Assembly: GCA_001972305.1 (NCBI GenBank) | Contig: BDDD01000573.1 | Span: 263,097 to 327,096 of the forward strand | Reading direction: 5' to 3' | DNA: 64,000 nucleotides | From: Cephalotus follicularis | Taxonomy: Eukaryota > Streptophyta > Magnoliopsida > Oxalidales > Cephalotaceae | Shown here: one piece after another, positions 1 to 10,149 of the stretch | Layout of the letters: the number at the start of each line of letters is the position of its first letter | How positions within the stretch are numbered: the first letter of the stretch is position 1 | Translations under genes and position numbers: made by a program | The notes under the pieces: model-generated | Told to the model about the DNA's origin: nothing | Databases searched by the model: none | The model's input: the letters and a program-made list of their open reading frames with translations, nothing else

Positions 1-535
1 TTTAAAGAAGAAATAATCGAAGTATATCTGTCTACAACTTCTATAAATTCATCGTAACTTACCTCATTTTCTCCTTTATTTGCATTCTCTTCATCACTAT
101 CACTTTCAGTTTCCTCTCTTGCCATAAGACACAAGCTTGTTGCTTCATCATTGTTTTTCTCATAAGTATGTTCCAACTTATCCCATATCTCCTTAGCCAG
201 GATACAAGAAGAAATATGATCAAATACATTAGAACTCAAAGCACCAAAAATCAGATGTTTATTTTTAGCATTTAATCTTAACATTTCTCTTTCTTTCTCA
301 TCGTATCTATTTCTTGGTTTGACTGTAGATTCTTTAGGCAATTTTGGACCAAAAACAATTATATCCCAAAGATCATAATCAAGGGATCGAATAAAGGTAG
401 TCATTTGAACTTTCCATTGACTATAATTATTTCCATAAAAAATGGTGGCATGTTAATAGATTTACTAACATTATCATTAAAACACGAAATGGTTGTCATG
501 GATTAGTCTAAATCAATTAAGATAAATGATAAATA
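1..535 (-). pseudogene. SIRE-like copia S1: partial gag, runs off the left edge
   Basis: Read on the minus strand, this gives a copia-type gag (UBN2-like) segment. It has YGNNYSQWKVQM near 430-390, then a charged linker, LIFGALSSNVFDHISSC near 265-210 and AKEIWDKLEHTYEKNNDEA near 205-145, followed by an acidic stretch. These are hallmark positions of plant copia gag, the structural protein that forms the retrotransposon particle. The N-terminal end near 450 contains a stop in the same frame, so the copy is damaged. The primer-binding site and LTR of the same element lie directly to the right, which fixes orientation. Pol should lie left of the window. I assign it to the SIRE-like group mainly because its LTR resembles that of S2. 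Confidence is high for copia gag and moderate for the lineage. Confidence 0.75.
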
Positions 536-550
536 CCCGCTCTGATACCA
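536..550 (-). other. Primer-binding site of copia S1
   Basis: The minus strand reads TGGTATCAGAGCGGG, matching the 3' end of plant initiator tRNA-Met. It starts two bases inside the LTR end at 553. It separates the LTR on the right from gag on the left and proves that S1 is transcribed leftward. Confidence 0.9.
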
Positions 551-552
551 AA

Positions 553-940
553 TGAAGGTCCACTAATGCTGGATTTTTACAAGACAAATCCTAACTTGGA
601 TTTTTACAAGCTAAATCCTAACTTCTAGATTTTTACAAGAGAAATCCTAAATTGGATTTTGTAGGTAAATCCGAACTTTGATTCAGGTATTAATAACCTG
701 GTGTTTACACAGATTTTCAGATGGTGTTTATGTTTTTGTAACCTCTAACAAGGTTGGATATTACTCAACTAAAGCTCACAATAATATCAGAAAAATAACT
801 TGGAAATTGCACAAAAGAACTCTTGAATAATTGTTGTTTTTCTTACTGTTTCTCTTGTTTCACTTGTTGTTCTTTTCTTCACTGATTCAGCCTCTATTTA
901 TGGGCTTCTTGCAGTCATACAACCTTTGTAATCATCAAAG
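553..940 (-). repeat. S1 5' LTR, left part (3' end of the LTR)
   Basis: In the minus orientation the LTR ends ...GGACCTTCA two bases before the primer-binding site. A TATA-like CATAAATAGAGG lies near 892-903 on the minus strand. A short imperfect repeat of a TTTTTACAAG-containing unit fills about 570-660. The LTR is interrupted at 940 by copia-1 and resumes at 13160. The two parts together give about 1.08 kb. No gene is seen here, and the short reading frames are not convincing. Confidence 0.75.
936..940. other. Target-site duplication of copia-1, left copy (CAAAG)
   Basis: CAAAG immediately precedes the LTR at 941 and is repeated exactly at 13155-13159 after the other LTR. This shows that 941-13154 is one insertion into the S1 LTR. 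Confidence 0.9.
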
Positions 941-2763
941 TGTTGGAACCTTATGGCGATTTAGCAATAAAATATCTAGATGCATAAAACCCTTATATAT
1001 ATATTGTGTGATCATCTCATGAATATCAAGGCATATGGTTCATTTCCAGGATCTTTTGAGCATACATATATAGTTAGATATAAATCAATAGAGAGGAGTA
1101 GGTGGAATTACTCACATGATTGGAGCGGCTCCTTCCTTCTTCCTTTGTGTCTTCTTGCTTCCAAAAGCACAGCTACTTGTTGAACGAATGAAACGGTTGT
1201 AGATTCCAAGTATAAAAAGCCTCCAAGGTATCCACACCAATCTTCAATTTCTAACACCAGGTTTCTCAAACCTTCAACTCTTGATTGTATATGAGAGAGA
1301 GGATGGAAAACACCGAGAGAGAGAACAAAACCGTCCAATAACTCTCTTAATAGGAAGGGGGTGTGTTCTATATATACTTGCTGCTAGACAATCATATTAG
1401 AACACAAACTCTTTTCCTAACATGCTTAGGGTTTCCTTATGCATTCAGGATTCTTCCTTAGATAGTCTTTCTTTCGTTTTTGACTCCTACTTTCCATAAT
1501 CTCATTAAGGATAATTAATCTTATTATTTATATTTATATATATTTAATCTCATTAAATATATTTATATGTTTAATATCATTAAATATAATTAGGAAATAA
1601 CATCCAATTCATTTTTCTCTCATCACGTGTTAGAAATATCAGCACGTATTGTGTGTGACCCTATGGGTTCACTATTACGCTAGCCGTAGGATTAATATTG
1701 TGATGCTCACAATTATTCGATTAAACATTTATTATCACATAAAAAATATTATCTCGAATATTTTGAATTAAAACTCTTTTAATTCTTTGCTTTCAAAATT
1801 AATTTATAAATTTAATATCGGGCATCCTACTGGCCGACATCGACATCTAGCAATGCATAACGACCCCTAGGTAGTATGAATAATTTACGAACCACTATTT
1901 ACAGGAACATGCACGTATAGTCCCTCAATTGACAATTCTCTAATTAAATCTAGGGTACGGATTATGTCAAACCCCAATAATTTAATCTTCAGCCGCGTGA
2001 CTATCTTTCATTAGCCTAAAAAATATTAGATGTGCCCCTCTAATATTCAACCAATGATATCACCCTCTTGATATCGTGGCTAGCCTGGCCAGACGTTTAA
2101 TTGCTAAAGAAAATCATCGTGAGCATAATCTTCTTTTCTAGAAGCAATGGATTCATTGTTCCCAGTTCACATGCCTCCATACATAAGCTTACTATGTCCA
2201 ACTAATGCCTGTATACACTTCATATAATATGTATTTAAGCATCATCAAAACACAACACCTATGCACAAGACATCCAGTGACGGCTCATGTCCAAGGACCA
2301 CATGCCCTGTTGTAAAACTAGAATTCTGTCTGACATGTAAGTAAAACTCCATACAAATATTCTATCAACAGTCACCTTCAGTGAACTCATTAAATGGGCA
2401 CCCACGTAGTTGTCATAGCATCATCCATGTGAGTGAGTGTGAGATCAGTCACCCTCTGCTTACCGATCTGACAGTACGTGCTGGTTTATCCGAATTGATC
2501 ATGCCCTGAGTGTCAATCCTCTGATCAGGAAGATTCGAAATAAAGTATACCGAGATTCCAATTCTCACATCATGATCTCATCATGAACTTGGTTCTCTAG
2601 CTTTATTCCAGGATATTCATTTACAATTAATAAAACAGGTATTAATGAAACAAACTCATAGCCATTGATAAAACATAAACATCTTTATTGAATTTATAAA
2701 TCGTTCATACAAGATAAAGTAAATACAAGCTTGACACTGGCTCGCAGCACTTCATCTCTAACA
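941..2763 (-). repeat. Copia-1 3' LTR
   Basis: The LTR runs from TGTTGGAACC at 941 to CTCTAACA at 2763, so on the coding strand it begins TGTTAGAG and ends GGTTCCAACA. A TATA box (GTATATATAG, minus strand) lies near 1368-1378. The bulk is AT-rich and has no gene. It aligns with 11316-13154 and, with small gaps, with the copia-2 LTR at 42876-44598. Confidence 0.92.
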
Positions 2764-3234
2764 ATCGCCCACTAAGTACTAAAGCCAGTTGCCATAGTGT
2801 CTCACACCCATAGCATCAAGGTGTCTATCAAAGACCGCCTTTGGTAGTGCCTTAGTAAGCGGGTCTACAATATTGTCTTCACTTGGAACTCGTTCCACTT
2901 TTATATCTCCACGATCAACGATCTCATGTATAAGGTGAAGTCGCAATGTATTCAGCTTCAGTCACTGAATCCGCAGTGGTATACTGCTTGGAACTCTTCC
3001 AGCTCACTGCTCCACCATTCAAGGTGAACACAAATCCCGATGTTGATTTTGAATCATCCACATCTGCCTGAAAATTATAGTCAGTAAAAATATCAATCTT
3101 CAAACCCTTTCCTCCATACATTAAGAACAAATCCTTAGTCCTGTTAAGGTACTTGAGGATATCTTTGACAGCCTTCCAGTGACTCTCACATGGATCTGAC
3201 TGATATTTGCTTGTAACACTTACAGCATAGGCGA
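2764..3234 (-). pseudogene. Copia-1 RNase H, 3' end of pol, with internal deletion
   Basis: On the minus strand this gives [18 protein letters not shown] and ADSVTEAEYIA, typical of the copia RNase H domain that degrades RNA in RNA:DNA hybrids. A junction near 2932-2942 then jumps to the C-terminal segment (IVDRGDIKVERVPSEDNI and DPLTKALPKAVFDRHL). In copia-2 the AEYIA motif is instead followed by [20 protein letters not shown] block of the domain is therefore deleted here. A polypurine-like TTAGTGGGCGAT precedes the LTR. The domain is split by the Cassandra insertion at 3235. Confidence 0.85.
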
Positions 3235-3633
3235 TGTGACACCCCGCTTAAGAGTGGGCAAGGAGACAAAGCTCTCCATGTGATTAAGCCATCCTGAGGA
3301 AAAAGCTCTCGATGCCATCCTAAAGGAAAGAGCTCTCCATGAGATAAAGCCGTCCTTGTGACAGGAATGAACCAGATCCATTGAAATGGGGAAAAGTATT
3401 GTTGTGCTATATAAGAAATGATCCTAGAACCTAATCATATTAGGCACCTTTTGATGGGTTGGCTTAGGAGTTAGTTGAAACTCCAAGGTTAAGCGTGCTG
3501 CGCTCAGGAAACCAGGATGGGTGACCTCCTGGGAAGTCTAACCAATCCATCAATTAGGACAAAACCATGATGGACCACGTGCGTGGGACAAAAGCGGACA
3601 ATCTCTCATGTGGTTAAGGTTCGGGTTGTTACA
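3235..3633 (+). repeat. Cassandra LTR, 5' copy
   Basis: This is a 399-bp LTR. It opens with short degenerate internal repeats (GAGCTCTCCATG and CTCTCGATGCC) and holds the 5S-like block at 3487-3538. It ends GGGTTGTTACA just before the primer-binding site. Confidence 0.88.
3487..3538 (+). promoter_or_regulatory. 5S rRNA-derived internal control region in the Cassandra 5' LTR
   Basis: GGTTAAGCGTGCT is followed 15 bases later by AGGATGGGTGACCTCC and TGGGAAGTC. This is the 3' half of plant 5S rRNA, covering the box A and box C elements bound by TFIIIA and TFIIIC for RNA polymerase III. The segment between box A and box C (normally TTGGGCGAGAGTAGTACT) has diverged, so the pol III activity of this copy is uncertain. 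The resemblance is read directly from the sequence; transcription is an inference. Confidence 0.85.
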
Positions 3634-3635
3634 AT

Positions 3636-3648
3636 TGGTATCAGAGAC
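3636..3648 (+). other. Cassandra primer-binding site
   Basis: TGGTATCAGAGAC begins two bases after the LTR end and is complementary to the 3' end of initiator tRNA-Met. The remaining internal sequence to 3702 has no open reading frame and no clear polypurine tract. Confidence 0.85.
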
Positions 3649-3702
3649 AGACCCCCTCTAGGTGATGTGGTTCAGGATGAACCAGACAGAAGCTGTTGGG
3701 CT

Positions 3703-4101
3703 TGTGACTCCCTGCTTAAGAGTGGGCAAGGAGACAGAACTCTCCATGTGATTAAGCCATCCTGAGGAAAGAGCTCTCGATGCCATCCTAAAGGAAAGAG
3801 CTCTCCATGAGATGAAGCCGCCCTTGTGACAGGAATGAACCAGATCCATCGAAATGGGGAAAAGTATGGTTGTGCTATATAAGAAATGATCCTAGAACCT
3901 AATCATATGAAGGGCCTTTTGATGGATTGGCTTAGGAGTTAGTGGAAACTCCAAGGTTAAGCGTGCTATGCTAAGGAAACCAGGATGGGTGACCTCCTGA
4001 GAACTTTGACCAATCCATCAATCAGGACAAAACTGTGATGGACCATGTGAGTGGGACAAAAGCGGACAATCTCTCATGTGGTTAAGGTTCGGGTTGTTAC
4101 A
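3703..4101 (+). repeat. Cassandra LTR, 3' copy
   Basis: This direct repeat of 3235-3633 has exactly the same length of 399 bp and scattered substitutions. Confidence 0.88.
3955..4006 (+). promoter_or_regulatory. 5S rRNA-derived internal control region in the Cassandra 3' LTR
   Basis: This is the same block as 3487-3538. AGGATGGGTGACCTCCTG is preserved, but box A has drifted (AAGCGTGCTATGC) and the terminal GGGAAGTC reads AGAACTTTG. This copy is therefore more decayed than the 5' one. Confidence 0.82.
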
Positions 4102-5210
4102 AGCGATATCTGGTATAGTGCGAAGCATAGCATCCATGACGCTTCCAATTGTTGAAGCATATGGAATGTGCATCATCCTCTATTTTTCTTCAGCTGTATT
4201 GGGAGACATCTGCTTAGAAAGTGAAATCCCATGACATAGAGGTAGGTAACCTCTCTTGGAATTTTCAATGCCAAATCGCTTAAGCACTCTGTCAATGTAC
4301 AAAGCCAAGGATAACCCTATCATCCTTTTTTATCTATCTCTACAGACCTTTATTCCAAGGATATAGGAAGCTTCTCCCAACTCTTTCATGGAGAAACCTG
4401 TGGATAACCAAGCCTTTACGTTCGACAACATGATCACATCATTTCCTATAAGGAGTATGTCGTCGCGTACAAGAATAGAAAGGTCACGGAGCTCCCACTA
4501 ATCTTTTTATACACACATGGTTCATCTTGATTCGTAATGAAATCAAACTCTTTGATTGTCTCATCGAATCGGATGTTCCAACTTCTCGAAGCTTGATTTA
4601 GTCCATAAATGGACTTCTGAAGTTTGCACACTTTCTGGTCCTCACCAATGGATATGAAACCCTCAGGTTGAGTCATATATATGTCTTCATCAATGTTTCC
4701 ATTGAGAAAAGCAGTTTTCATTTCCATTTTCCATATCTCATAGTCAAAATGTGTCGCTATATCAAGTAAAATCCGAATGGATTTAAGCATGGCTACGGGA
4801 GAGAAAGTTTCCTCATAAACAATCCCTTCCCGTTGATTGTAACCTTCAGCTATGAGCCTAGCGTTGAAAGTCTTCACCTTTCCATCATCTCCAAGCTTCC
4901 TTTTGGAAATCCATTTGCAACCTAAGGGTTTAACCCCTTGGGGTGCATCCACTAGATTCCAAACTTGATTGGAGTACATGGATTCCATTTCGGAATTCAT
5001 GGCATTGAGCCATTTCTCCGAGTCCATATCGCATATGGCTTCTTTGTAGCTTACCGGATCATCATTCATGAGATTTACCTCTTGGGTACCTTCAATTAGA
5101 AAACTACCATAGTATCTCTCAGGTTCCCTGGGTAATCGGGTAGTTCTACGCAGAGGTTGCGTATTTGTGGTAGCCGACAATTCAAGAACATCAATTTGAA
5201 CAGGATTTCC
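4102..5210 (-). pseudogene. Copia-1 reverse transcriptase
   Basis: The minus-strand frame 5180-4446 shows the copia RVT_2 domain. Landmarks are SEKWLNAMNSEMESMYSNQVW, VKPLGCKWISKRKLG, FSPVAMLKSIRILL, KMEMKTAFLNGNIDEDIYM, QPEGF and KSIYGLNQASRSWNIRFD. The catalytic YVDD should follow VTFLFLY, but a 1-bp deletion at 4459-4469 turns it into YATTYS. The frame is lost exactly at the active site. Sequence left of 4446 continues in another frame to the Cassandra junction. This domain would copy element RNA into cDNA; it is inactive here. Confidence 0.9.
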
Positions 5211-6360
5211 TCAACTTGAGGTTATTTAGATTGTTCATCTAGTTCTATCATGCTCACACTACTAACTTCCAACAGGAAGTCGTTCTCAAGAAAAGTAGCA
5301 GGCCTGGATACAAATACTTTGTTGTCGGGTGGGTGATAGAAGTAATATCCTCGTCTTTCTTTAGGATATCCCACAAGTTTACATTTAATGGACCTTGATT
5401 CCAATTTATCTGCTGCTGCCTGCTTAACATATGGAGGACAGCCCCATATTCTTAGGTAAGTAAGATTGGGTTTCTTCCAATTCCATATCTCATATAGGGT
5501 CTTGGGAGCAGATTTCGTTGGAGTTTTGTTCAAAAAGAGAACATCAGCCTCTAAAGCATAACCCCAGAAAGACAGTGGAAGTCCAGCATCACTCATCATG
5601 CTATGCGCCATGTCAAGCAAGGTAAGATTTCTCCTTTCAGACACACCATTTTGCTGTGGTGTTCCCGTAAGCGTCCACAGAGAGATAATCCCATTATCTT
5701 TGAGATAAGTTAAAAACTCGGTGGAGAGATACTCACCACCTCGATCTAATCGAAGAGTTTTCAAACTTTTACCAGTCTATTTCTCTACTCCATGTCTGAA
5801 TTCTTTGAAATATTCAAAGGCTTTAGATTTGTGAGGCATAAGGTACAAATAACCAAAACGAGAATGATCATCCGAAAAGGTTATGAAGTAGGAATATCCA
5901 ACTCTAGCATCAAATGTCATTGGTCCACATACATCAGTATGTACTAGACCTAGCAGCTCTGGGGTCCTTTCCCCTTTCCCTGTGAAGGGAGATTCGGTCA
6001 TTTTACCTTTAAGAAAGGGTTCACAAGTTGGAAGCGGTTGATACGTTGAGAAATCAAAGTATCCATCCGAGATCAACCTACAGACTCTTTTCTCACTTAT
6101 ATGAACGAGTCTGCAATTCCATAGGTAGGATTGATTAACTTCATCTCTCTTTCTTTTATTGTCTTTTTGCATATTGAAAACAGTCTCATGTTTACTCAAT
6201 ATATATAATCCATCATGAAGGAAGCATTTTGCATAAATCATATTATTAAATAAAATAGAACAACACTAGTCTTTAAAAATAATATGAAAACATTCAGCAT
6301 CTAATGTTGGAATAATATTTTGCAAAATGTGAGGCGAATAAACACAATGTTTGAGTTCTA
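5211..6360 (-). pseudogene. Copia-1 integrase
   Basis: Two minus-strand frames (6241-5777 and 5764-5222) cover the GAG-pre-integrase and integrase core. The HHCC region includes LVHISEKRVCRL and then CEPFLKGKM, where the second Cys of the CxxC pair is replaced by Phe. In copia-2 the same place reads CESCLKCKM. The core holds HTDVCGPM (first Asp), FSDDHSRFGYLY, LRLDRGGEYLS, TPQQNGVSERRN (catalytic Glu) and SFWGYALEADVLFLN. Loss of the zinc-binding Cys and the frame break near 5770 make it non-functional. Confidence 0.88.
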
Positions 6361-6690
6361 AACTCTATCCCAAAGGCAACAAAATATAAACTGATCCGAT
6401 GGCTATGGCTTTAACTATTGAACCATCCGCAAGCCATAGATCTCCCTCACCCTTCTCAAGGTTTCTTCTATCTATGAGGGTCTGTAAATTAGAACATATG
6501 TGAGTACCACATCCGCTGTCTAATATCCAGGAAGATGAATCAGTAATATTCATATTCACCTCTATATAAGACAAATAGGGCATACCTTTTCCAATTGATC
6601 GAAGGAATGTTACACATTTCCTTTTCCAATGTCCCGGCTTCCCACAGTGGAAGCACGGTCCCTTAGCAGGAGCTTCTGAGGCAGACTCCT
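6361..6690 (-). pseudogene. Copia-1 aspartic protease and gag zinc knuckle
   Basis: The minus-strand frame 6583-6365 gives SSSWILDSGCGTHICSNLQT, the copia protease with its DSG active-site triad. It follows a CCHC zinc knuckle, CFHCGKPGHWKRKC, read near 6658-6605. Both motifs look chemically intact. Neighbouring frames are shifted, so they are not part of one open polyprotein. Confidence 0.85.
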
Positions 6691-7221
6691 CAGCAGGTGC
6701 AACTCTTGAAATAGTTTCCGGAGCAGTAACAGCTTACTGGTTTGTCTGATTATATGGTTTAGCTTTCACTGGTTTGAAAGATGTCGGTCGTGGTGGTATT
6801 GTCCCATTTTTAGTCTTCTCCTTCTCAAGGTTAGACTTGCCCTTCCTTTTGGGCCTACGGGACTACCCTACCATCATGACTGGCACCTTACCCTTATTCA
6901 TGTTCACTTCGGCTTCCCTCAGCATGTTTAGAAGATCAGGCAGAGTAGCTGATATCCTATTCATGTTAAAATTGGTGATGAAACTAGAGAAGGAAGGTGG
7001 AAGGGAATGAAGGATCAGATCTGTGCTTAATTCAACATCCTGAATGATGCCAAGAGCAGCAAGACGTTCAATCGCATTGATCATCTTCAATACATGATCA
7101 TTAACAGAAGATCCTTCAGCCATTTTTGTGCCATACAGCCCAACAGTGAGCTGGAACCGAGCATTCCTACTAGTCTCTCCGTATAACCTGCGGAGATGTA
7201 GGAGAATTTCCCTAGAATCTT
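6691..7221 (-). pseudogene. Copia-1 gag, 3' part
   Basis: Minus-strand 7123-6863 encodes EGSSVNDHVLKMINAIERLA and LPPSFSSFITNFNMNRISAT, the C-terminal half of the copia gag (UBN2) domain. It is collinear with copia-2 gag at 40622-40900. The frame continues to 7221, where solo LTR-E interrupts the gene. The N-terminal half resumes at 9327. Confidence 0.88.
7217..7221. other. Target-site duplication of solo LTR-E (AATCT)
   Basis: AATCT at 7217-7221 is repeated exactly at 9322-9326. Removing 7222-9326 restores the copia gag reading seen in copia-2 near 40975. Confidence 0.92.
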
Positions 7222-9321
7222 GTAATATCCCATTTCTATGCTTACATGGTTTATGTTGGGTTTATACCTTTTGATATATTCTATGGTTTGTGAACGCTTT
7301 GATTTTTAGTTTGAATTTCCTTTATTTTTGATTTCTGGGCACAAAGCACCGACGCTCTTATTAGAACCGCCGACGCTTTGGGTGTTGTGTGACACGTTGA
7401 CGCTTAAACGTGTGACATCGATGCATTTTGTATTTAAGTGCTTAACTGTCGACACTTTAAGTAAACAGTCGACGCTTTAGTCAACTTTCCATACCAGTTT
7501 GGACGGTGGGTTGTTTAGGGAAAAAGGGGTTTTTGCCATTTTTGTTGATCTGATTTTTCCTTCTTTGTTCGAAACTGAATCTACATGAAAGGAAACTTAT
7601 TAGTTGCACGATTGTACTGTTAATGTTACTCATTTTTCTGGTTTTAAAAATCTAAGTATTATTTTGAAAGAAAACTGTCTGCACATTTTGACAAACACGA
7701 ATATATATCATTGTTTTACGGCTTATACACAGGAAAAATCAGATTATAGTTCATGATTTTGTAAACTATTTTAAAAACCATGTTTTGACATGAATATGCT
7801 ATGCTAAACTTGTTATTTTCATGATTGTGTATTTATAATCATCATACTGATAGTTACAGACTCATATGACATGTTTTTAAAGTCTGTTTATTGCTACTAT
7901 AACTTCTATATATGAAAAATTCGAGTTGTTCATGAAATTGAAACTGTTTTCTGCAACTGGTATTCTATATTCGACGCAAACCGTCGACGCTTATTCCTTG
8001 AGTGTCGCCACTTTGTATTGTTTTGTGCTTTGGTCAGTCGACTCGTTACTCGACGCTTTGTCCTTTGTGCAATGAAACCGTCGATGCCTAAGGATATGCT
8101 GTCGATGCTTTATGGCAGTTTTGAGGTTTCGTTTTTTTTTATGTTATGTGATGTTTGGGTTTAAATGTTTAGGTCTTAATATCGTTCGTGGTGGAGTTTA
8201 GGACCCTTCTAGGGTACTTTTGTCCGGTATTCTAAATTGTTTAGATTTTCGACCTGCTAAGGTACGGATTCTTCGTTCTTTGGTACTCCTTCGATTAAAC
8301 TTTCATTAATTGATGGTTATGTATGTATTATTGAACGAATTTATGTTCCTGGTTTTATTAAAAATAAAACTCATATTTTGATACCGATATTCTCGTTTTG
8401 ATAATATTCTTATTAAAATGAATTTTATTACATCGGATATGGATATGCATATTTTCTGTTATAAAAAATGTGTTATTGTTTTGGACATGGCTTCCACTTT
8501 AGGGAGTATGTTATAATTCAGATACAGATCGGATTTTGATTTGATTTTGATATGAAAGTATGATCCTTTTTAAATAATTTCATATATGTCTGCAGATAGT
8601 TTACATAAGTATGTTTTAGAATTGTTTTAGAATAAAACAAAGTTTTAGCATAATAACATATAGAGAAAAACCCTACCTATGAGGTATCATAGGCATGTTC
8701 TTTGGCACGGAGGACATGACACCTACCGTGGCATATGTATGTATGTCAGAATTCTCTGTTATGGAATTATGAAATCAGATTATGATTTTGAATTATGATG
8801 TTATGTTTTTCGTAAAGTTATAACGATTTTATAACTGCTCATTTTTAAATATTCTGCTTTACATTTTGAAGAATATTTATTATGTTATTTTGCTAAATTT
8901 AAAGTTCCAATTATTTATTCACCGTTTACTGTTTTACTTCCTTATCCGTACTGAGGTTTGCTCAGCTGCGATTTTGTTTCTATGCGGCAGGTTTCCAGAA
9001 GGATGGGGAAAACGTGTGATGAGAGTTACCACTTGTCAGAGGATCATCTAGGAGTTGATCCATTGTGTTTTCAGTAGTGTTGATCATATTTTTAGTTAAT
9101 ATCAGACTAGTTTCCTCTTAAACAGTATTTGGATTTCGGATTATGGTTTGCTTTCACTTATGTATTGTTAAGGTTTTTAGACCTTGTTAAACATTGGTTT
9201 TGTTTTAAGTTATGTTTCAGACCACCACATCCGTTTCGCATCAGTCTTTTGTTTAGGTATTTCGTTATATTTCAGTTTGGTATTATGACCTGTAAGGGTT
9301 CCCACCATCGGGGGTGTTACA
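7222..9321 (+). mobile_element. Solo gypsy-type LTR (LTR-E)
   Basis: The insert begins TGTAATATCCC, ends GGGGGTGTTACA and is bounded by perfect AATCT duplications, with no internal coding region. It is therefore a solo LTR left by recombination between two LTRs of a 2.1-kb-LTR family. It contains two stretches of the CpG palindrome motif (7355-7485 and 7970-8115). A small hairpin, CTGAG-GTTTG-CTCAG, lies at 8951-8965 and is followed by GCGGCAGG. A diverged inverted relative is at about 47240-49091. No gene is seen. Confidence 0.9.
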
Positions 9322-9326
9322 AATCT

Positions 9327-9591
9327 CGCATCGATTCATGCTAGATTTGTAGCACATTCTTATCGATGCCATTAAGTAGCTTCTAACTTTCTTTTCATCA
9401 GCTGCCCATTTCTTGTAAATGGCATGATCTTCGATTGAGGCATCTTCAGTAGGTAGTACTGGTATAGGGGCCTCTAAGGCATAATCTATGTCTTCGGAAT
9501 TCAAAACTATTTTGACATTCCAGAGCTAGTCCACATAATTTGGACTTGTCAACTGATTCTTCTAAAAAATTACAGTGAGGGGGTTTGTCTT
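9327..9591 (-). pseudogene. Copia-1 gag, 5' part, start codon lost
   Basis: The minus strand gives NSEDIDYALEAPIPVLPTED and HAIYKKWAADEKKVRSYLMA, the N-terminal half of copia gag. In copia-2 the gene starts ATG ACA AAC CCA (MTNP, from 41245). The aligned codon here is AAG (9591-9589), so the start is lost, and TTTTTTAG soon after adds a stop. The 3' end is cut by LTR-E. Confidence 0.85.
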
Positions 9592-9812
9592 TGCGGTTTT
9601 TGTAGATATAAAATAAAGACAATATTCATATAAACTCAATTTAAATGTTTATAACCATAAAGATTTGGTCTTTAATCTTTTAGGTGTTTTTCCTCTCAGG
9701 CTCCCACTGTTTTACGCGAATCCCATAGCCCTCAAATATTATGAGAGACGAGAATTAACAATCCAAGTCTCATGGATCTCATTTCTAAGCGGGGATCAGT
9801 GTCCTAAAACAT

Positions 9813-9854
9813 ATTCAATATAACCTTGACGGGGGCCAAAACGCTATACTGAAT
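9813..9854 (-). other. Copia-1 leader hairpin 1
   Basis: ATTCAATATA (9813-9822) pairs with TATACTGAAT (9845-9854) at 9 of 10 positions around the core CTTGACGGGGGCCAAAAC. The transcribed strand shows the reverse complement, GTTTTGGCCCCCGTCAAG. Confidence 0.65.
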
Positions 9855-9924
9855 CTTGTATCTAGGAAAACTCTTGCCAACCATACAATAGCGTGATTCC
9901 CGTTCATCGCTTTTGCCTCTAGTC

Positions 9925-9962
9925 TACATATGACCTTGACGGAGGCCAAAATGCCATATGTA
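9925..9962 (-). other. Copia-1 leader hairpin 2
   Basis: TACATATG pairs perfectly with CATATGTA around a variant of the same core (CTTGACGGAGGCCAAAAT). The loop length matches hairpin 1. Confidence 0.65.
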
Positions 9963-10006
9963 TACTAGCCAAGTTTAACCTACCATCCAACACACAATGA
10001 ATCAAT

Positions 10007-10044
10007 GAATGTGAATCTTGATGGGGGCCAAAACATTCACTTTC
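10007..10044 (-). other. Copia-1 leader hairpin 3
   Basis: GAATGTGAAT pairs with ATTCACTTTC (9 of 10) around exactly 18 nt of core (CTTGATGGGGGCCAAAAC). Confidence 0.65.
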
Positions 10045-10080
10045 ACAATTCATATGTATGTACATCTCATGTTCAACTCA

Positions 10081-10149
10081 TATAGACGTTCCTAGAAAAG
10101 CTAAGCCTTGACGGGGGCAAAAACACTCACAATTTCAAAAAGCATCTAT
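10081..10149 (-). other. Copia-1 leader hairpin 4 (longer loop)
   Basis: The outer arms TATAGACG and CATCTATA pair at 7 of 8 positions and enclose about 50 nt that include the core CTTGACGGGGGCAAAAAC. The copia-2 counterpart has a stronger 11-of-12 stem. Confidence 0.5.

Larger units (their letters stand above)
3235..4101 (+). mobile_element. Cassandra-type TRIM retrotransposon, complete
   Basis: Two 399-bp direct repeats (3235-3633 and 3703-4101) begin TGTGAC and end GTTACA. They flank only 69 bp, which starts with a primer-binding site. Near-identical 5-bp flanks (GGCGA and AGCGA) and the uninterrupted homologous copia sequence in copia-2 near 37855 mark the insertion ends. Each LTR contains a 5S-rRNA-derived block, the defining trait of Cassandra, a non-autonomous terminal-repeat element in miniature whose LTRs carry 5S-like promoter sequence. 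The total length of 867 bp fits the known family. It encodes no protein and would depend on another element's enzymes. Confidence 0.88.

Noticed and set aside
831..1338. Small frames across the S1 and copia-1 LTR junction
   Set aside because: They span the insertion site or lie within LTR sequence, and the homologous LTR at 11316-11730 shows equivalent chance frames.
3626..3660. tRNA gene suggested by the TGGTATCAGAG motifs throughout the window
   Set aside because: Only the complement of the 3' end of initiator tRNA-Met is present at each site, without a cloverleaf; these are primer-binding sites.
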